Source: Meghimatium bilineatum (lineage: Eukaryota; Mollusca; Gastropoda; Stylommatophora; Philomycidae). From it: 64,000 nucleotides of DNA. Made by a program: the position numbers and the translations under genes. Where the stretch lies: NCBI GenBank assembly GCA_034231615.1, contig CM067298.1, positions 2,795,834 to 2,859,833 on the forward strand, given 5' to 3'. Below the pieces are notes generated by a model. That model did no database searches, had not been told where the DNA came from, and saw only the letters and a program-made list of their open reading frames with translations. Shown here one piece after another: positions 13,974 to 26,150 of the stretch (position 1 is its first letter; every line of letters begins with the position of its first letter).

Positions 13974-15895
13974 AGCAATATAACTAAGCATGGATGGAAT
14001 CAAGCAGGACAATATAACTAAGCATGGATGGAATCGAGCAGGGCAATATAACTAAGCATGGATGGAATCAAGCAGGGCAATATAACTAAGCATGGATGGA
14101 ATCAAGCAGGGCAATATAACTAAGCATGGATGGAATCAAGCAGGACAATATAACTAAGCATGGATGGAATCGAGCAGGGCAATATAACTAAGCATGGATG
14201 GAATCAAGCAGGGCAATATAACTAAGCATGGATGGAATCAAGCAGGGCAATATAACTAAGCATGGATGGAATCAAGCAGGGCAATATAACTAAGCATGGA
14301 TGGAATCAAGCAGGACAATATAACTAAGCATGGATGGAATCAAGCAGGACAATATAACTAAGCATGGATGGAATCAAGCAGGACAATATAACTAAGCATG
14401 GATGGAATCAAGCAGGGCAATATAACTAAGCATGGATGGAATCAAGCAGGACAATATAACTAAACATGGTTATGGATGGAATCGAGCAGGACAATATAAC
14501 TAAGCTTGGATGGAATCAAGCAGGACAATATAACTAAGCATGGATGGAATCAAGCAGGGCAATATAACTAAGCATGGATGGAATCAAGCAGGGCAATATA
14601 ACTAAGCATGGATGGAATCAAGCAGGACAATATAACTAAGCATGGATGGAATCAAGCAGGACAATATAACTAAGCATGGATGGAATCAAGCAGGACAATA
14701 TAACTAAGCATGGATGGAATCAAGCAGGGCAATATAACTAAGCATGGATGGAATCAAGCAGGACAATATAACTAAACATGGTTATGGATGGAATCGAGCA
14801 GGACAATATAACTAAGCTTGGATGGAATCAAGCAGGACAATATAACTAAGCATGGATAGAATCAAGCAGGGCAATATAACTAAGCATGGATGGAATCAAG
14901 CAGGACAATATAACTAAGCATGGATGGAATCAAGCAGGGCAATATAACTAAGCATGGATGGAATCAAGCAGGACAATATAACTAAGCATGGATGGAATCA
15001 CGCAGGACAATATAACTAAACATGGATGGAATCATGCAGGACAATATAACTAAGCATGGATGGAATCATGCAGGACAATATAACTAAACATGGATGGAAT
15101 CATGCAGGACAATATAACTAAGCATGGATGGAATCATGCAGGACAATATAACTAAGCATGGATGGAATCATGCAGGACAATATAACTAAGCATGGATGGA
15201 ATCATGCAGGACAATATAACTAAGCATGGATGGAATCAAGCAGGGCAATATAACTAAGCATGGATGGAATCAAGCAGGACAATATAACTAAGCATGGTTA
15301 TGGATGGAATCGAGCAGGACAATATAACTAAGCATGGATGGAATCAAGCAGGACAATATAACTAAGCATGGATGGAATCAAGCAGGGCAATATAACTAAA
15401 CATGGATGGAATCATGCAGGACAATATAACTAAGCATGGATGGAATCATGCATGACAATATAACTAAGCATGGATGGAATCAAGCAGGACAATATAACTA
15501 AACATGGATGGAATCAAGCAGGGCAATATAACTAAACATGGATGGAATCAAGCAGGACAATATAACTAAGCATGGATGGAATCAAGCAGGGCAATATAAC
15601 TAAGCATGGATGGAATCAAGCAGGACAATATAACTAAGCATGGATGGAATCAAGCAGGGCAATATAACTAAGCATGGATGGAATCAAGCAGGGCAATATA
15701 ACTAAGCATGGATGGAATCGAGCAGGACAATATAACTAAGCATGGATGGAATCGAGCAGGGCAATATAACTAAGCATGGATGGAATCAAGCAGGGCAATA
15801 TAACTAAACATGGATGGAATCAAGCAGGACAATATAACTAAAAATGGATGGAATCAAGCAGGACAATATAACTAAGCATGGATGGAATCAAGCAG
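13974..15895. repeat. Minisatellite, 34 bp unit, ~56 copies, with 312 bp higher-order period
   Basis: The unit core is CAATATAACTAAGCATGG followed by ATGGAATCAAGCAGG. Variant positions (AAGCAGGG/AAGCAGGA, AATCGAG, AATCATG) are patterned rather than random. A 6 bp insertion variant (CATGGTTATGGATGG) occurs at 14461 and again at 14773, 312 bp apart (nine units plus the 6 bp), with matching neighbours. A related variant lies near 15293. Each strand has stops, so no frame is produced. Confidence 0.95.
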
Positions 15896-15988
15896 GCACG
15901 AAAATGCTGAATATGTATCAATAGCAAAGAACTTAAAATCAGATATATCCACAAGTAAGAACATCGCTATGTAAGGTACTGCAAAGAA

Positions 15989-16326
15989 CATTGATTGTAA
16001 CATAGAACATTGATTGTAACATAGAACATTGATTGTAACATAGAACATTGATTGTAACATAGAACATTGATTGTAACATAGAACATTGATTTTAACATAG
16101 AACATTGATTGTAACATAGACCATTGATTGTAACATAGAACATTGATTGTAACATAGAACATTGATTGTAACATAGAACATTGATTGTAACATAGAACAT
16201 TGATTGTAACATAGAACATTGATTGTAACATAGAACATTGATTGTAACATAGAACATTGATTGTACCATAGAACATTGATTGTAACATAGAACATTCATT
16301 GTAACATAGAACATTGATTGTAACAC
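15989..16326. repeat. Minisatellite, 19 bp unit, ~18 copies
   Basis: The unit is ACATTGATTGTAACATAGA, with few variants (ACCATAG, GATTTTAAC, TTCATTG). Confidence 0.95.
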
Positions 16327-16724
16327 AGAAATGAAGAGAAGATTAAGAAGAACAAAGTCAAAATTGGAGACGAAAGGAACAAAGAACATATATGAAGAAC
16401 ATAAGAAAGCGGTGCAAGATAGTAGTTGGAGTTGGAATCTGCTGGAAAAGAGGATACAAACAAAACAGATGGAAGAGTGAGAAACGAATGGGACTTGAAA
16501 TAAATAAAAAGAAAATTTTGTTTACTTTATACTCCGACAGAAAACAACACAAGTCCTTATCGGGAGTTACACCCTGGACCTCAAATCGGGAGTCACTCCC
16601 TGGACCTCAAATTGGGGGTCAAATCCTGGACCTCGAAGGTGTGAGACCAGCGCACCAATCACTTGGACATGGGTAAGACATGGACAAAAAAGGAGATAGC
16701 TAATGAACATACTGAAGCACACAC
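16327..16724. other. Unassigned spacer with a 26 bp x 3 repeat
   Basis: No gene. At about 16560-16640 a 26 bp unit with CCTGGACCTCAAAT is present three times. Confidence 0.6.
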
Positions 16725-19700
16725 ATACAACAGAAGATGTCTACAACAAGTACAACAGAAGATGTCTACAACAAGTACAACAGAAGATGTCTACAACAAG
16801 TACAACAGAAGATGTCTACAACAAGTACAACAGAAGATGTCTACAACAAGTACAACAGAAGATGTCTACAACAAGTACACATGTACAACAGAAGATGTCT
16901 ACAACAAGTACAACAGAAGATGTCTACAACACGTACAACAGAAGATGTCTACAACAAGTACAACAGAAAATGTCTACAACAAGTACAACAGAAGATGTCT
17001 AGAACTAGTACACATGTACAACAGAAGATGTCTACAACAAGTACACATGTACAACAGAAGATGTCTACAACATGTACACACATACAACAGAAGATGTCTA
17101 CAACATGAACACACATACAACAGAAGATGTCTACAGCAAGTTCACACATACAACAGAAGATGTCTACAACAAATTCTCACATACAACAGAAGATGTCTAC
17201 AACATGTACACATGTACAACAGAAGATGTCTACAACATGTACACACATAAAACAGAAGATGTATACAACAAGTTCACACATACAACAGAAGATGTCTACA
17301 ACATGTACACACATAAAACAGAAGATGTCTACAAGTTCACACATACAACAGAAGATGTCTACAACATGAACAAACATAAAACAGAAGATGTCTACAACAA
17401 GTTCACACATACAACAGAAGATGTCTACAACATGTACACATGTACAACAGAAGATGTCTACAACATGTACACATGTACAACAGAAGATGTCTACAACATG
17501 AACACACATACAACAGAAGATGTCTACAACATGTACACACATAAAACAGAAGATGTCTACAACATGTACATATGTACTACAGAAGATGTCTACAACATGT
17601 ACACATGTACAACAGAAGATGTCTACAATATGTACACATGTACAACAGACGATGTCTAGAACAAGTACACACATACAGCAGAAGATGTGTACAACATGTA
17701 CACATGTACAACAGGTGTTGAATACAACATGTACACATATGCAACAGGAGATGTCTACAACATGTACAACAAAATATATCTACAACATGTACACATGTAC
17801 AACAGGAGATGACTACAACATGTACACACATACAACAGAAGATGTCTACAACAAATACAACAGAAGATGTCTACAATAAGTACAACAGAAGATGACTACA
17901 ACATGTACACATGTACAACAGAAGATGTCTACAACATGTACACATGTACAACAGGAGATGACTACAACAAGTACAACAGGAGATGACTACAACATGTACA
18001 CATGTACAACAGGAGATGACTACAACAAGTACAACAGGAGATGACTACAACATGTACACATGTACAACAGGAGATGTCTACAACATGTACACATGTACAA
18101 CAGGAGATGACTACAACAAGTACAACAGGAGATGACTACAACATGTACACATATACAACAGGAGATGACTACAACATGTACACATGTACAACAGGAGATG
18201 TCTACAACAAGTACAACAGGAGATGTCTACAACATGTACACACGTACAACAGGAGATGTCTACAATATGTACACATGTACAACAGGAGATGACTACAACG
18301 TGTACACATGTACAACAGGAGATGACTACAACATGTACACATGTACAACAGGAGATGTCTACAACAAGTACAACAGCAGATGACTACAACATGTACACAT
18401 GTACAACAGGAGATGACTACAACAAGTACAACAGGAGATGACTACAACATGTACACATGTACAACAGGAGATGACTACAACATGTACACACATACAACAG
18501 AAGATGTCTACAACAAGTACAACAGGAGATGACTACAACATGTACACATGTACAACAGAAGATGTCTACAACAAGTACAACAGAAGATGTCTACAACAAG
18601 TACAACAGAAGATGTCTACAACAAGCACAACAGAAGATGTCTACAACAAGTACACATGTACAACAGAAGATGTCTACAACAAGTACACATGTACAACAGC
18701 AGATGACTACAACATGTACACACATACAACAGAAGATGTCTACAACAAGTACAACAGAAGATGTCTACAACAAGTACAACAGAAGATGTCTACACCAAGT
18801 ACACATGTACAACAGGAGATGACTACAACATGTACAACAGGAGATGACTACAACATGTACAACAGGAGATGACTACAACATGTACAACAGGAGATGACTA
18901 CAACATGTACACATGTACAACAGGAGATGACTACAACAAGTACACATGTACAACAGGAGATGACTACTACAAGTACAACAGGAGATGACTACAACATGTA
19001 CAACAGGAGATGTCTACAACAAGTACAACAGGAGATGTCTACAACATGTACACATGTACAACAGGAGATGTCTACAACATGTACACATGTACAACAGGAG
19101 ATGACTACAACATGTACACATGTACAGCAGGAGATGACTACAACATGTACACATGTACAACAGGAGATGTCTACAACAAGTACAACAGGAGATGACTACA
19201 ACATGTACACATGTACAACAGGAGATGACTACAACAAGTACAACAGGAGATGACTACAACATGTACATATGTACAACAGGAGATGACTACAACAAGTACA
19301 CATGTACAACAGGAGATGACTACAAGAAGTACACATGTACAACAGGAGATGTCTACAACAAGTACAACGGGAGATGTCTAACACAAGTACAACAGGAGAT
19401 GTCTACAACAAGTACAACAGGAGATGTCTACAACAAGTACAACAGGAGATGTCTACAACAAGTACAACGGGAGATGTCTACAACAAGTACAACAGGAGAT
19501 GTCTACAACAAGTACAACAGAAGATTTCTACAATAAGTACAACAGAAGATGACTACAACATGTACACATGTACAACAGAAGATGTCTACAACAAGTACAA
19601 CAGAAGATGTCTACAACAAGTACAACAGAAGATGTCTACAACAAGTACAACAGAAGATGTCTACAAACAAGTACACATGTACAACAGAAGATGTCTACAA

Positions 19701-22700
19701 CAAGTACACATGTACAACAGGAGATGACTACAAAATGTACACATGTGCAACAGGAGATGTCTACAACATGTACAACAGAATATGTCTACAACATGTACAC
19801 ATGTACACCAGCAGATGACTACAACATGTACACACATACAACAGAAGATGCCTACAACAAGTACAACAGAAGATGTCTACAACACGTACAACAGAAGATG
19901 TCTACAACATGTACACATGTACAACAGTAGATGACTACAACAAGTACAACAGGAGATGACTACAACATGTAAATATGTACAACAGGAGATGACTACAACA
20001 TGTACACATGTACAACAGGAGATGACTACAACATGTACACATGTACAACAGGAGATGACTACAAAAAGTACACATGTACAACAGGAGATGACTACAACAA
20101 GTACAACAGGAGATGACTACAACATGTACACATGTACAACAGGAGATGTCTACAACATGTACACATGTACAACAGGAGATGACTACAACAAGTACAACAG
20201 GAGATGACTACAACATGTACACATGTACAACAGGAGATGACTACAACAAGTACAACAGGAGATGACTACAACATGTACACATGTACAACAGGAGATGACT
20301 ACAACATGTACACATGTACAACAGGAGATGACTACAACATGTACACATGTACAACAGGAGATGACTACAACATGTACACATGTACAACAGGAGATGACTA
20401 CAAAAAGTACACATGTACAACAGGAGATGACTACAACAAGTACAACAGGAGATGACTACAACATGTACACATGTACAACAGGAGATGTCTACAACATGTA
20501 CACATGTACAACAGGAGATGACTACAACAAGTACAACAGGAGATGACTACAACATGTACACATGTACAACAGGAGATGACTACAACATGTACACATGTAC
20601 AACAGGAGATGTCTACAACAAGTACAACAGGAGATGTCTACAACATGTACACACGTACAACAGGAGATGTCTACAATATGTACACATGTACAACAGGAGA
20701 TGACTACAACGTGTACACATGTACAACAGGAGATGACTACAACATGTACACATGTACAACAGGAGATGTCTACAACAAGTACAACAGCAGATGACTACAA
20801 CATGTACACATGTACAACAGGAGATGACTACAACAAGTACAACAGGAGATGACTACAACATGTACACATGTACACCAGGAGATGACTACAACATGTACAC
20901 ACATACAACAGAAGATGTCTACAACAAGTACAACAGGAGATGACTACAACATGTACACATGTACAACAGAAGATGTCTACAACAAGTACAACAGAAGATG
21001 GCTTCAACAAGTACAACAGAAGATGTCTACAACAAGTACAACAGAAGATGTCTACAACAAGTACACATGTACAACAGAAGATGTCTACAACAAGTACACA
21101 TGTACAACAGCAGATGACTACAACATGTACACACATACAACAGAAGATGTCTACAACAAGTACAACAGAAGATGTCTACAACAAGTACAACAGAAGATGT
21201 CTACAACATGTACACATGTACAACAGGAGATGACTACAACAAGTACACATGTACAACAGGAGATGACTACAACAAGTACAACAGGAGATGACTACAACAT
21301 GTACAACAGGAGATGTCTACAACAAGTACAACAGGAGATGTCTACAACATGTACACATGTAGAACATGAGATGTCTACAACATGTACACATGTACAACAG
21401 GAGATGACTACAACATGTACACATGTACAACAGGAGATGACTACAACATGTACACATGTACAACAGGAGATGTCTACAACAAGTACAACAGGAGATGACT
21501 ACAACATGTACACATGTACAACAGGAGATGACTACAACAAGTACAACAGGAGATGACTATAACATGTACACATGTACAACAGGAGATGACTACAACAAGT
21601 ACATATGTACAACGGGAGATGACTACAAGAAGTACACATGTACAACAGGAGATGTCTACAACAAGTACAACGGGAGATGTCTACAACAAGTACAACAGGA
21701 GATGTCTACAACAAGTACAACAGGAGATGTCTACAACAAGTACAACAGGAGATGTCTACAACAAGTACAACGGGAGATGTCTACAACAAGTACAACAGGA
21801 GATGTCTACAACAAGTACAACAGGAGATGTCTACAACAAGTACAACGGGAGATGTCTACAACATGTACACATGTACAACAGGAGATGTCTACAACAAGTA
21901 CAACGGGAGATGTCTACAACAAGTACAACAGGAGATGTCTACAACAAGTACAACAGGAGATGTCTACAACATGTACACATGTACAACAGGAGATGTCTAC
22001 AACAAGTACAACAGGAGATGTCTACAACATGTACACATATACAACAGGAGATGACTACAAGAAGTACACATGTACAACAGGAGATGACTACAAGAAGTAC
22101 ACATGTACAACAGGAGATGACTACAAGAAGTACACATGTACAACAGGAGATGACTACAAGAAGTACACATGTACAACAGGAGATGACTACAAGAAGTACA
22201 CATGTACAACAGGAGATGTCTACAACATGTACACATGTACAACAGGAGATGTCTACAACAAGTACAACAGGAGATGTCTACAACATGTACACATATACAA
22301 CAGGAGATGACTACAAGAAGTACACATGTACAACAGGAGATGACTACAAGTACATATGTACAACAGGAGATGACTACAAGAAGTACACATGTACAACAGG
22401 AGATGACTACAAGAAGTACACATGTACAACAGGAGATGACTACAAGAAGTACACATGTACAACAGGAGATGACTACAAGAAGTACACATGTACAACAGGA
22501 GATGACTACAAGAAGTACACATGTACAACAGGAGATGTCTACAACAAGTACAACAGGAGATGTCTACAGCATGTACACATATACAACAGGAGATGACTAC
22601 AAGAAGTACACATGTACAACAGGAGATGACTACAAGTACACATGTACAACAAGAGATGACTACAAGAAGTACACATGTACAACAGGAGATGACTACAAGA

Positions 22701-23463
22701 AGTACACATGTACAACAGGAGATGACTACAAGAAGTACACATGTACAACAGGAGATGACTACAAGAAGTACACATGTACAACAGGAGATGACTACAAGAA
22801 GTACACATGTACAACAGGAGATGACTACAAGAAGTACACATGTACAACAGGAGATGTCTACAAGAAGTACACATGTACAACAGGAGATGACTACAAGAAG
22901 TACACATGTACAACAGGAGATGACTACAAGAAGTACACATGTACAACAGGAGATGACTACAAGAAGTACACATGTACAACAGGAGATGACTACAAGAAGT
23001 ACACATGTACAACAGGAGATGACTACAAGAAGTACACATGTACAACAGGAGATGTCTACAAGAAGTACACATGTACAACAGGAGATGACTACAAGAAGTA
23101 CACATGTACAACAGGAGATGACTACAAGAAGTACACATGTACAACAGGAGATGACTACAAGAAGTACACATGTACAACAGGAGATGACTACAAGAAGTAC
23201 ACATGTACAACAGGAGATGACTACAAGAAGTACACATGTACAACAGGAGATGTCTACAAGAAGTACACATGTACAACAGGAGATGACTACAAGAAGTACA
23301 CATGTACAACAGGAGATGACTACAAGAAGTACACATGTACAACAGGAGATGACTACAAGAAGTACACATGTACAACAGGAGATGTCTACAAGAAGTACAC
23401 ATGTACAACAGGAGATGACTACAAGAAGTACACATGTACAACAGGAGATGTCTACAAGAAGTA
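16725..23463. repeat. 6.7 kb minisatellite with two interleaved unit lengths (25 and 33 bp)
   Basis: The base unit is ACAACAGAAGATGTCTACAA plus a short joint. A 25 bp form joins through CAAG. A 33 bp form joins through CATG or GAAG plus TACACATG. The first part (to about 17.7 kb) uses AGAAGATGTC. Later parts use AGGAGATGAC. A segment of about 1.4 kb occurs twice: 18041-19500 and 20452-21790, offset 2411 bp at the start and 2303 bp at the end. The last 1.4 kb is nearly pure 33 bp. The array stops 7 bp before a LINE fragment at 23470. Frames of up to about 450 codons on both strands are translations of the repeat. Confidence 0.95.
22040..23463. repeat. Homogenised 33 bp subarray with 198 bp higher-order period
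   Basis: Nearly identical 33 bp units reading AGGAGATGACTACAAGAAG plus TACACATG. GATGTC replaces GATGAC at 22853, 23051 and 23249, a spacing of 198 bp or six units, then at 23381 and 23447. A short-joint unit (ACTACAAGTACA) recurs at about 22343 and 22629, marking a 286 bp duplication. Eleven codons per unit keep both strands open. Confidence 0.9.
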
Positions 23464-23469
23464 TGCAAG

Positions 23470-23770
23470 AGTGGCAGAATAACATCATCATCATGTAGCA
23501 TATAGTGAACAATATGTAGCTGTCATCACAAACTTCTGTCGATATTTGAGCTAGTCTTCCTGCTTCTGTTACTGTCATGTTCGGGTGGTAAATGATGTAT
23601 TGCATTCATCTTCTTCTTGGTCTGCCTCTTGTTCGTCACCCTCACACCATGCCATCCATTAAGTCGTCTCTAGGCTGTCATGGCGTTTGATGTGGCTAAA
23701 ATATTGTAGTTTTCTGGAAAGAACCAAGCTGTGTAGCCAGTTTTCGTTTACATTCACTTATCTCATGATG
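23470..23770 (-). mobile_element. RTE-like LINE 3'-end fragment with (ATG)n tail
   Basis: Read on the minus strand, RKLQYFSHIKRHDSLE (about 23690) and MTVTEAGRLAQ (about 23575) are two successive motifs of RTE-like LINE ORF ends. They are in different frames with stops between. The element ends in a short ATGATGATG stretch near 23490, as many LINE 3' ends do. It directly abuts the 6.7 kb minisatellite, whose minus-strand frame fuses to it by chance. The RT core is absent. Confidence 0.65.
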
Positions 23771-23785
23771 ACTGCATTGGTGATA

Positions 23786-23970
23786 TTTTTGGTATATGGT
23801 AATTCTGAGGATTTTTGGTATATGGTAATTCTGAGGATTTTTGGTATATGGTAATTCTGAGGATTTTTGGTATATGGTAATTCTGAGGATTTTTAGTATA
23901 TGGTAATTCTGAGGATTATTGGTATATGGTAATTCTGAGGATTTTTGGTATATGGTAATTCTGAGGATTT
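23786..23970. repeat. Minisatellite, 26 bp unit, ~7 copies
   Basis: The core is TTTTGGTATATGGTAATTCT followed by GAGGA, with TTTAGT and TATTGG variants. Confidence 0.95.
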
Positions 23971-24820
23971 TTCTGTAACATTTTGTTTCGGTGTGCCAGA
24001 GTTGGGTAGTTATATCTCAGCAAGAAGGGAGAACCCTTCACAAGCTAAGGGCATCTCAGTAGATAGAGATAGTGAGAACCCTTCACAGACAGAGGGAGAT
24101 TGACGGTGTCCAATGCCACGATACTTTGCGTAGCCAGTCCATATATGGCTCGTGTAATAATATTGTCACATAACAACCTCAGGCCTGGAATGTCCACTGT
24201 GATGTATGCGACACGCGAATTTGAAAAAACGGACTGGCAAGACAACAAGCATTGGTCTTTCGACCATGTCGTGAGAACAAGCGAGATCAGGTAATACAGC
24301 CACAGACTAAAAGGCATTGCTCAGTCTCCACAATCTATACTGGACCTGGTCGGACAGAACAATAACGTGTTTTCGAACACCAAACATTCTTCAAGCCCGC
24401 ACACAAGAAATATAAACTATATGTCTAGAGAAATACAGGATTCCCATAGAAATGATAAATGTGCAAACGTGTACTTATGTAATGACTTGTCTCACCTTTA
24501 TGTATAATGAACAAAAAGGCCGCGGTGGGAGGATAGATGGTAGTATATGAGATGTATGAAGTATTTTGATTGGTCGGAAGCTTTTGCTAAGTTGAGGAGA
24601 ACTTGACAATTTGGGATTGGATTCGGGATTCGAGGACATTCGAGGAGTTAGACAGCGACTTTGAAGGTCACAAAAGTGTCTCATGTAAGCTGCAATGTAG
24701 CCCGGGAAAGATTACCGGATAGTTAGAGTTTAGTTAAGAGTTTTAGTAGAAGTGGTTATAACTTTTTAGATAAGAGTTGTTAAAGTGATAGCTTGAATAG
24801 CTCAGTTGGGAAGACTGTGT
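23971..24820. other. Unassigned sequence
   Basis: No gene recognised. GAGAACCCTTCACA is repeated at about 24030 and 24075. The minus-strand frame at 24045-24317 shows no known domain. Confidence 0.45.
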
Positions 24821-25029
24821 AAGTTCTCCAAGTAAGCCGGATTTCGCGAGATAGCGAATAATTGGAATAGACAGTTCAAGGAGTTGAACCAATATTGGAA
24901 ACCTAGAATTTTCCAATAGGACTAGAAACTAGTCCTGGAATTTTAGATTTCCAATATCGGTTCAATTCTTTGAACTGTCTATTTCGATTATCCGCTATCC
25001 AGTCAGAAATCCGACTTACTTGGAGAACC
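24821..25029. mobile_element. Foldback (inverted-repeat) element with ~105 bp arms
   Basis: The left arm 24821-24926 and right arm 24928-25029 are imperfect reverse complements meeting at ACTAGAAACTAGT with almost no loop. Matching blocks are AGTTCTCCAAGTAAG against CTTACTTGGAGAAC, GACAGTTCAA against TTGAACTGTC, and TATTGGAAA against TTTCCAATA. Arm identity is about 80 percent by eye. No coding capacity. It could be a MITE-like foldback or a diverged inverted duplication. Just outside the left arm, TAGCTCAGTTGGGAAGA resembles a tRNA A box, but no paired B box is found. Confidence 0.8.
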
Positions 25030-25302
25030 TACAGCATAGTGATACCACTGATACGACTGATAACTTTTAGTCATAACTCTTACCTCTTACACGATGAGCT
25101 ACTCTCCGTTCAACAGCGAAACCTTAGTCCAAATTTTGGTTATATCACAAGTTTACAACAATGAAAACATGCAGATTCCGGTTCTGGTAATTCAGTTACT
25201 ATGACATTCGGTACTCTAAGAAATATGTCTGTTTGTGTTTGTCCTGAGAAAGTGTTTTTTCCCCCAAACTCCGTCTGTCGCGATGTCTCGTTGTTAATGT
25301 GT

Positions 25303-25537
25303 TTCGTATATAAGTATTGGTAACAGTGTCCAGTGATCGAACCCAATATAAGTATTGGTAACAGTGTCTAGTGATCGAACCCAATATAAGTATTGGTAAC
25401 AGTGTCTAGTGATCGAACCCGATATAAGTATTGGTAACAGTGTCTAGTGATCGAACCCAATATAAGTATTGGTAACAGTGTCTAGTGATCGAACCCAATA
25501 TAAGTATTGGTAACAGTGTCCAGTGATCGAACCCAAT
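25303..25537. repeat. Minisatellite, 38 bp unit, ~6 copies
   Basis: The core is TATTGGTAACAGTGTCTAGT followed by GATCGAACCC. The first and last copies have GTCCAGT. Confidence 0.95.
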
Positions 25538-25555
25538 AACCCTAAAAGAGACTGA

Positions 25556-26150
25556 TTGTACATCAGGGTTAATCAACGGCCTAACAAGCTCGACGTAAAA
25601 AAAAGCAGGTGTTACAGAAACAGGAACAGACTCAACAAAGACACCACGCAGCAATATGTTTCTACAACAATAAGAAAACAAGGATGGACTTATATCGGAC
25701 ATGTACTTAGAATGAATGAAAGCAGACAGCCACTAAAACATAATTGGTAGCGTATCCTATTCCGGGGGTAGCCATCACCCTCAACCAGCATGTTTGGCTG
25801 TAGTGATTTTCTAGGTAATATAAATATGTGCAGTAGTTTGCCATTGCTTTCTGGACGGCTCGGATGCACAATTTCCTTTGGCAGGGATCGAACTCGGCAC
25901 CTTGGCCGTCATAGACCTGCACTGTACCCTTCCGCCAGAGAATCGGTCTGCTACTACAAGCATTAAAATTGGTACCAGATGGCACAGAAAAAAAGAGGAA
26001 GATCAAGTAACTTCTCCGCAGAACAACCATCAAAGAGGGTATAACTATGGGTCTCGACAACATTCAAGAATTATACACAGTGGCATCACATCGCTCAAAC
26101 TGTTGGCTTCTGCCCTGCGCACGATATTCGGCACTGAAGAAACATAAATA
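25556..26150 (+). mobile_element. LINE C-terminal fragment interrupted by a SINE
   Basis: The plus strand encodes TIRKQGWTYIGHVLRMNESR, a classic motif near the end of RTE-like LINE ORFs, running into QPLKHNW at 25742. Skipping the SINE at 25750-25966 and one target-site copy, the frame continues YQMAQKKRGRSSNF. Further down another frame reads TMGLDNIQELYTVASHRSN, the usual final motif. It has at least one frameshift and no upstream RT domain. It is an old fragment, dead before or after the SINE landed. Confidence 0.8.
25750..25966 (-). mobile_element. tRNA-derived SINE, copy 1, 8 bp TSD
   Basis: The element reads on the minus strand from about 25966 down to 25750, 217 bp. Its head has a tRNA-like region with a B box (GAGTTCGATCC, complement at about 25885-25897) and a degenerate A box (TGGCGGAAGGG). 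The body has GAAAGCAATGGCAAACTACT and CTAGAAAATCACTACAGCC. AATTGGTA flanks both sides (25742-25749 and 25967-25974), an 8 bp target duplication. A related copy lies at 44520-44720. RNA polymerase III promotion is inferred from the boxes. Confidence 0.85.

Noticed and set aside
22202-23605. Stop-free frames of 320-450 codons on both strands
   Set aside because: They are translations of the 33 bp unit (YKKYTCTTGDD plus, CTSCSHLLLYM-type minus), open because 33 is a multiple of three. No start context, no non-repeat domain.
24790-24860. Possible tRNA gene (TAGCTCAGTTGG A-box-like string)
   Set aside because: No B box at the right distance, no acceptor stem pairing and no anticodon arm could be drawn.
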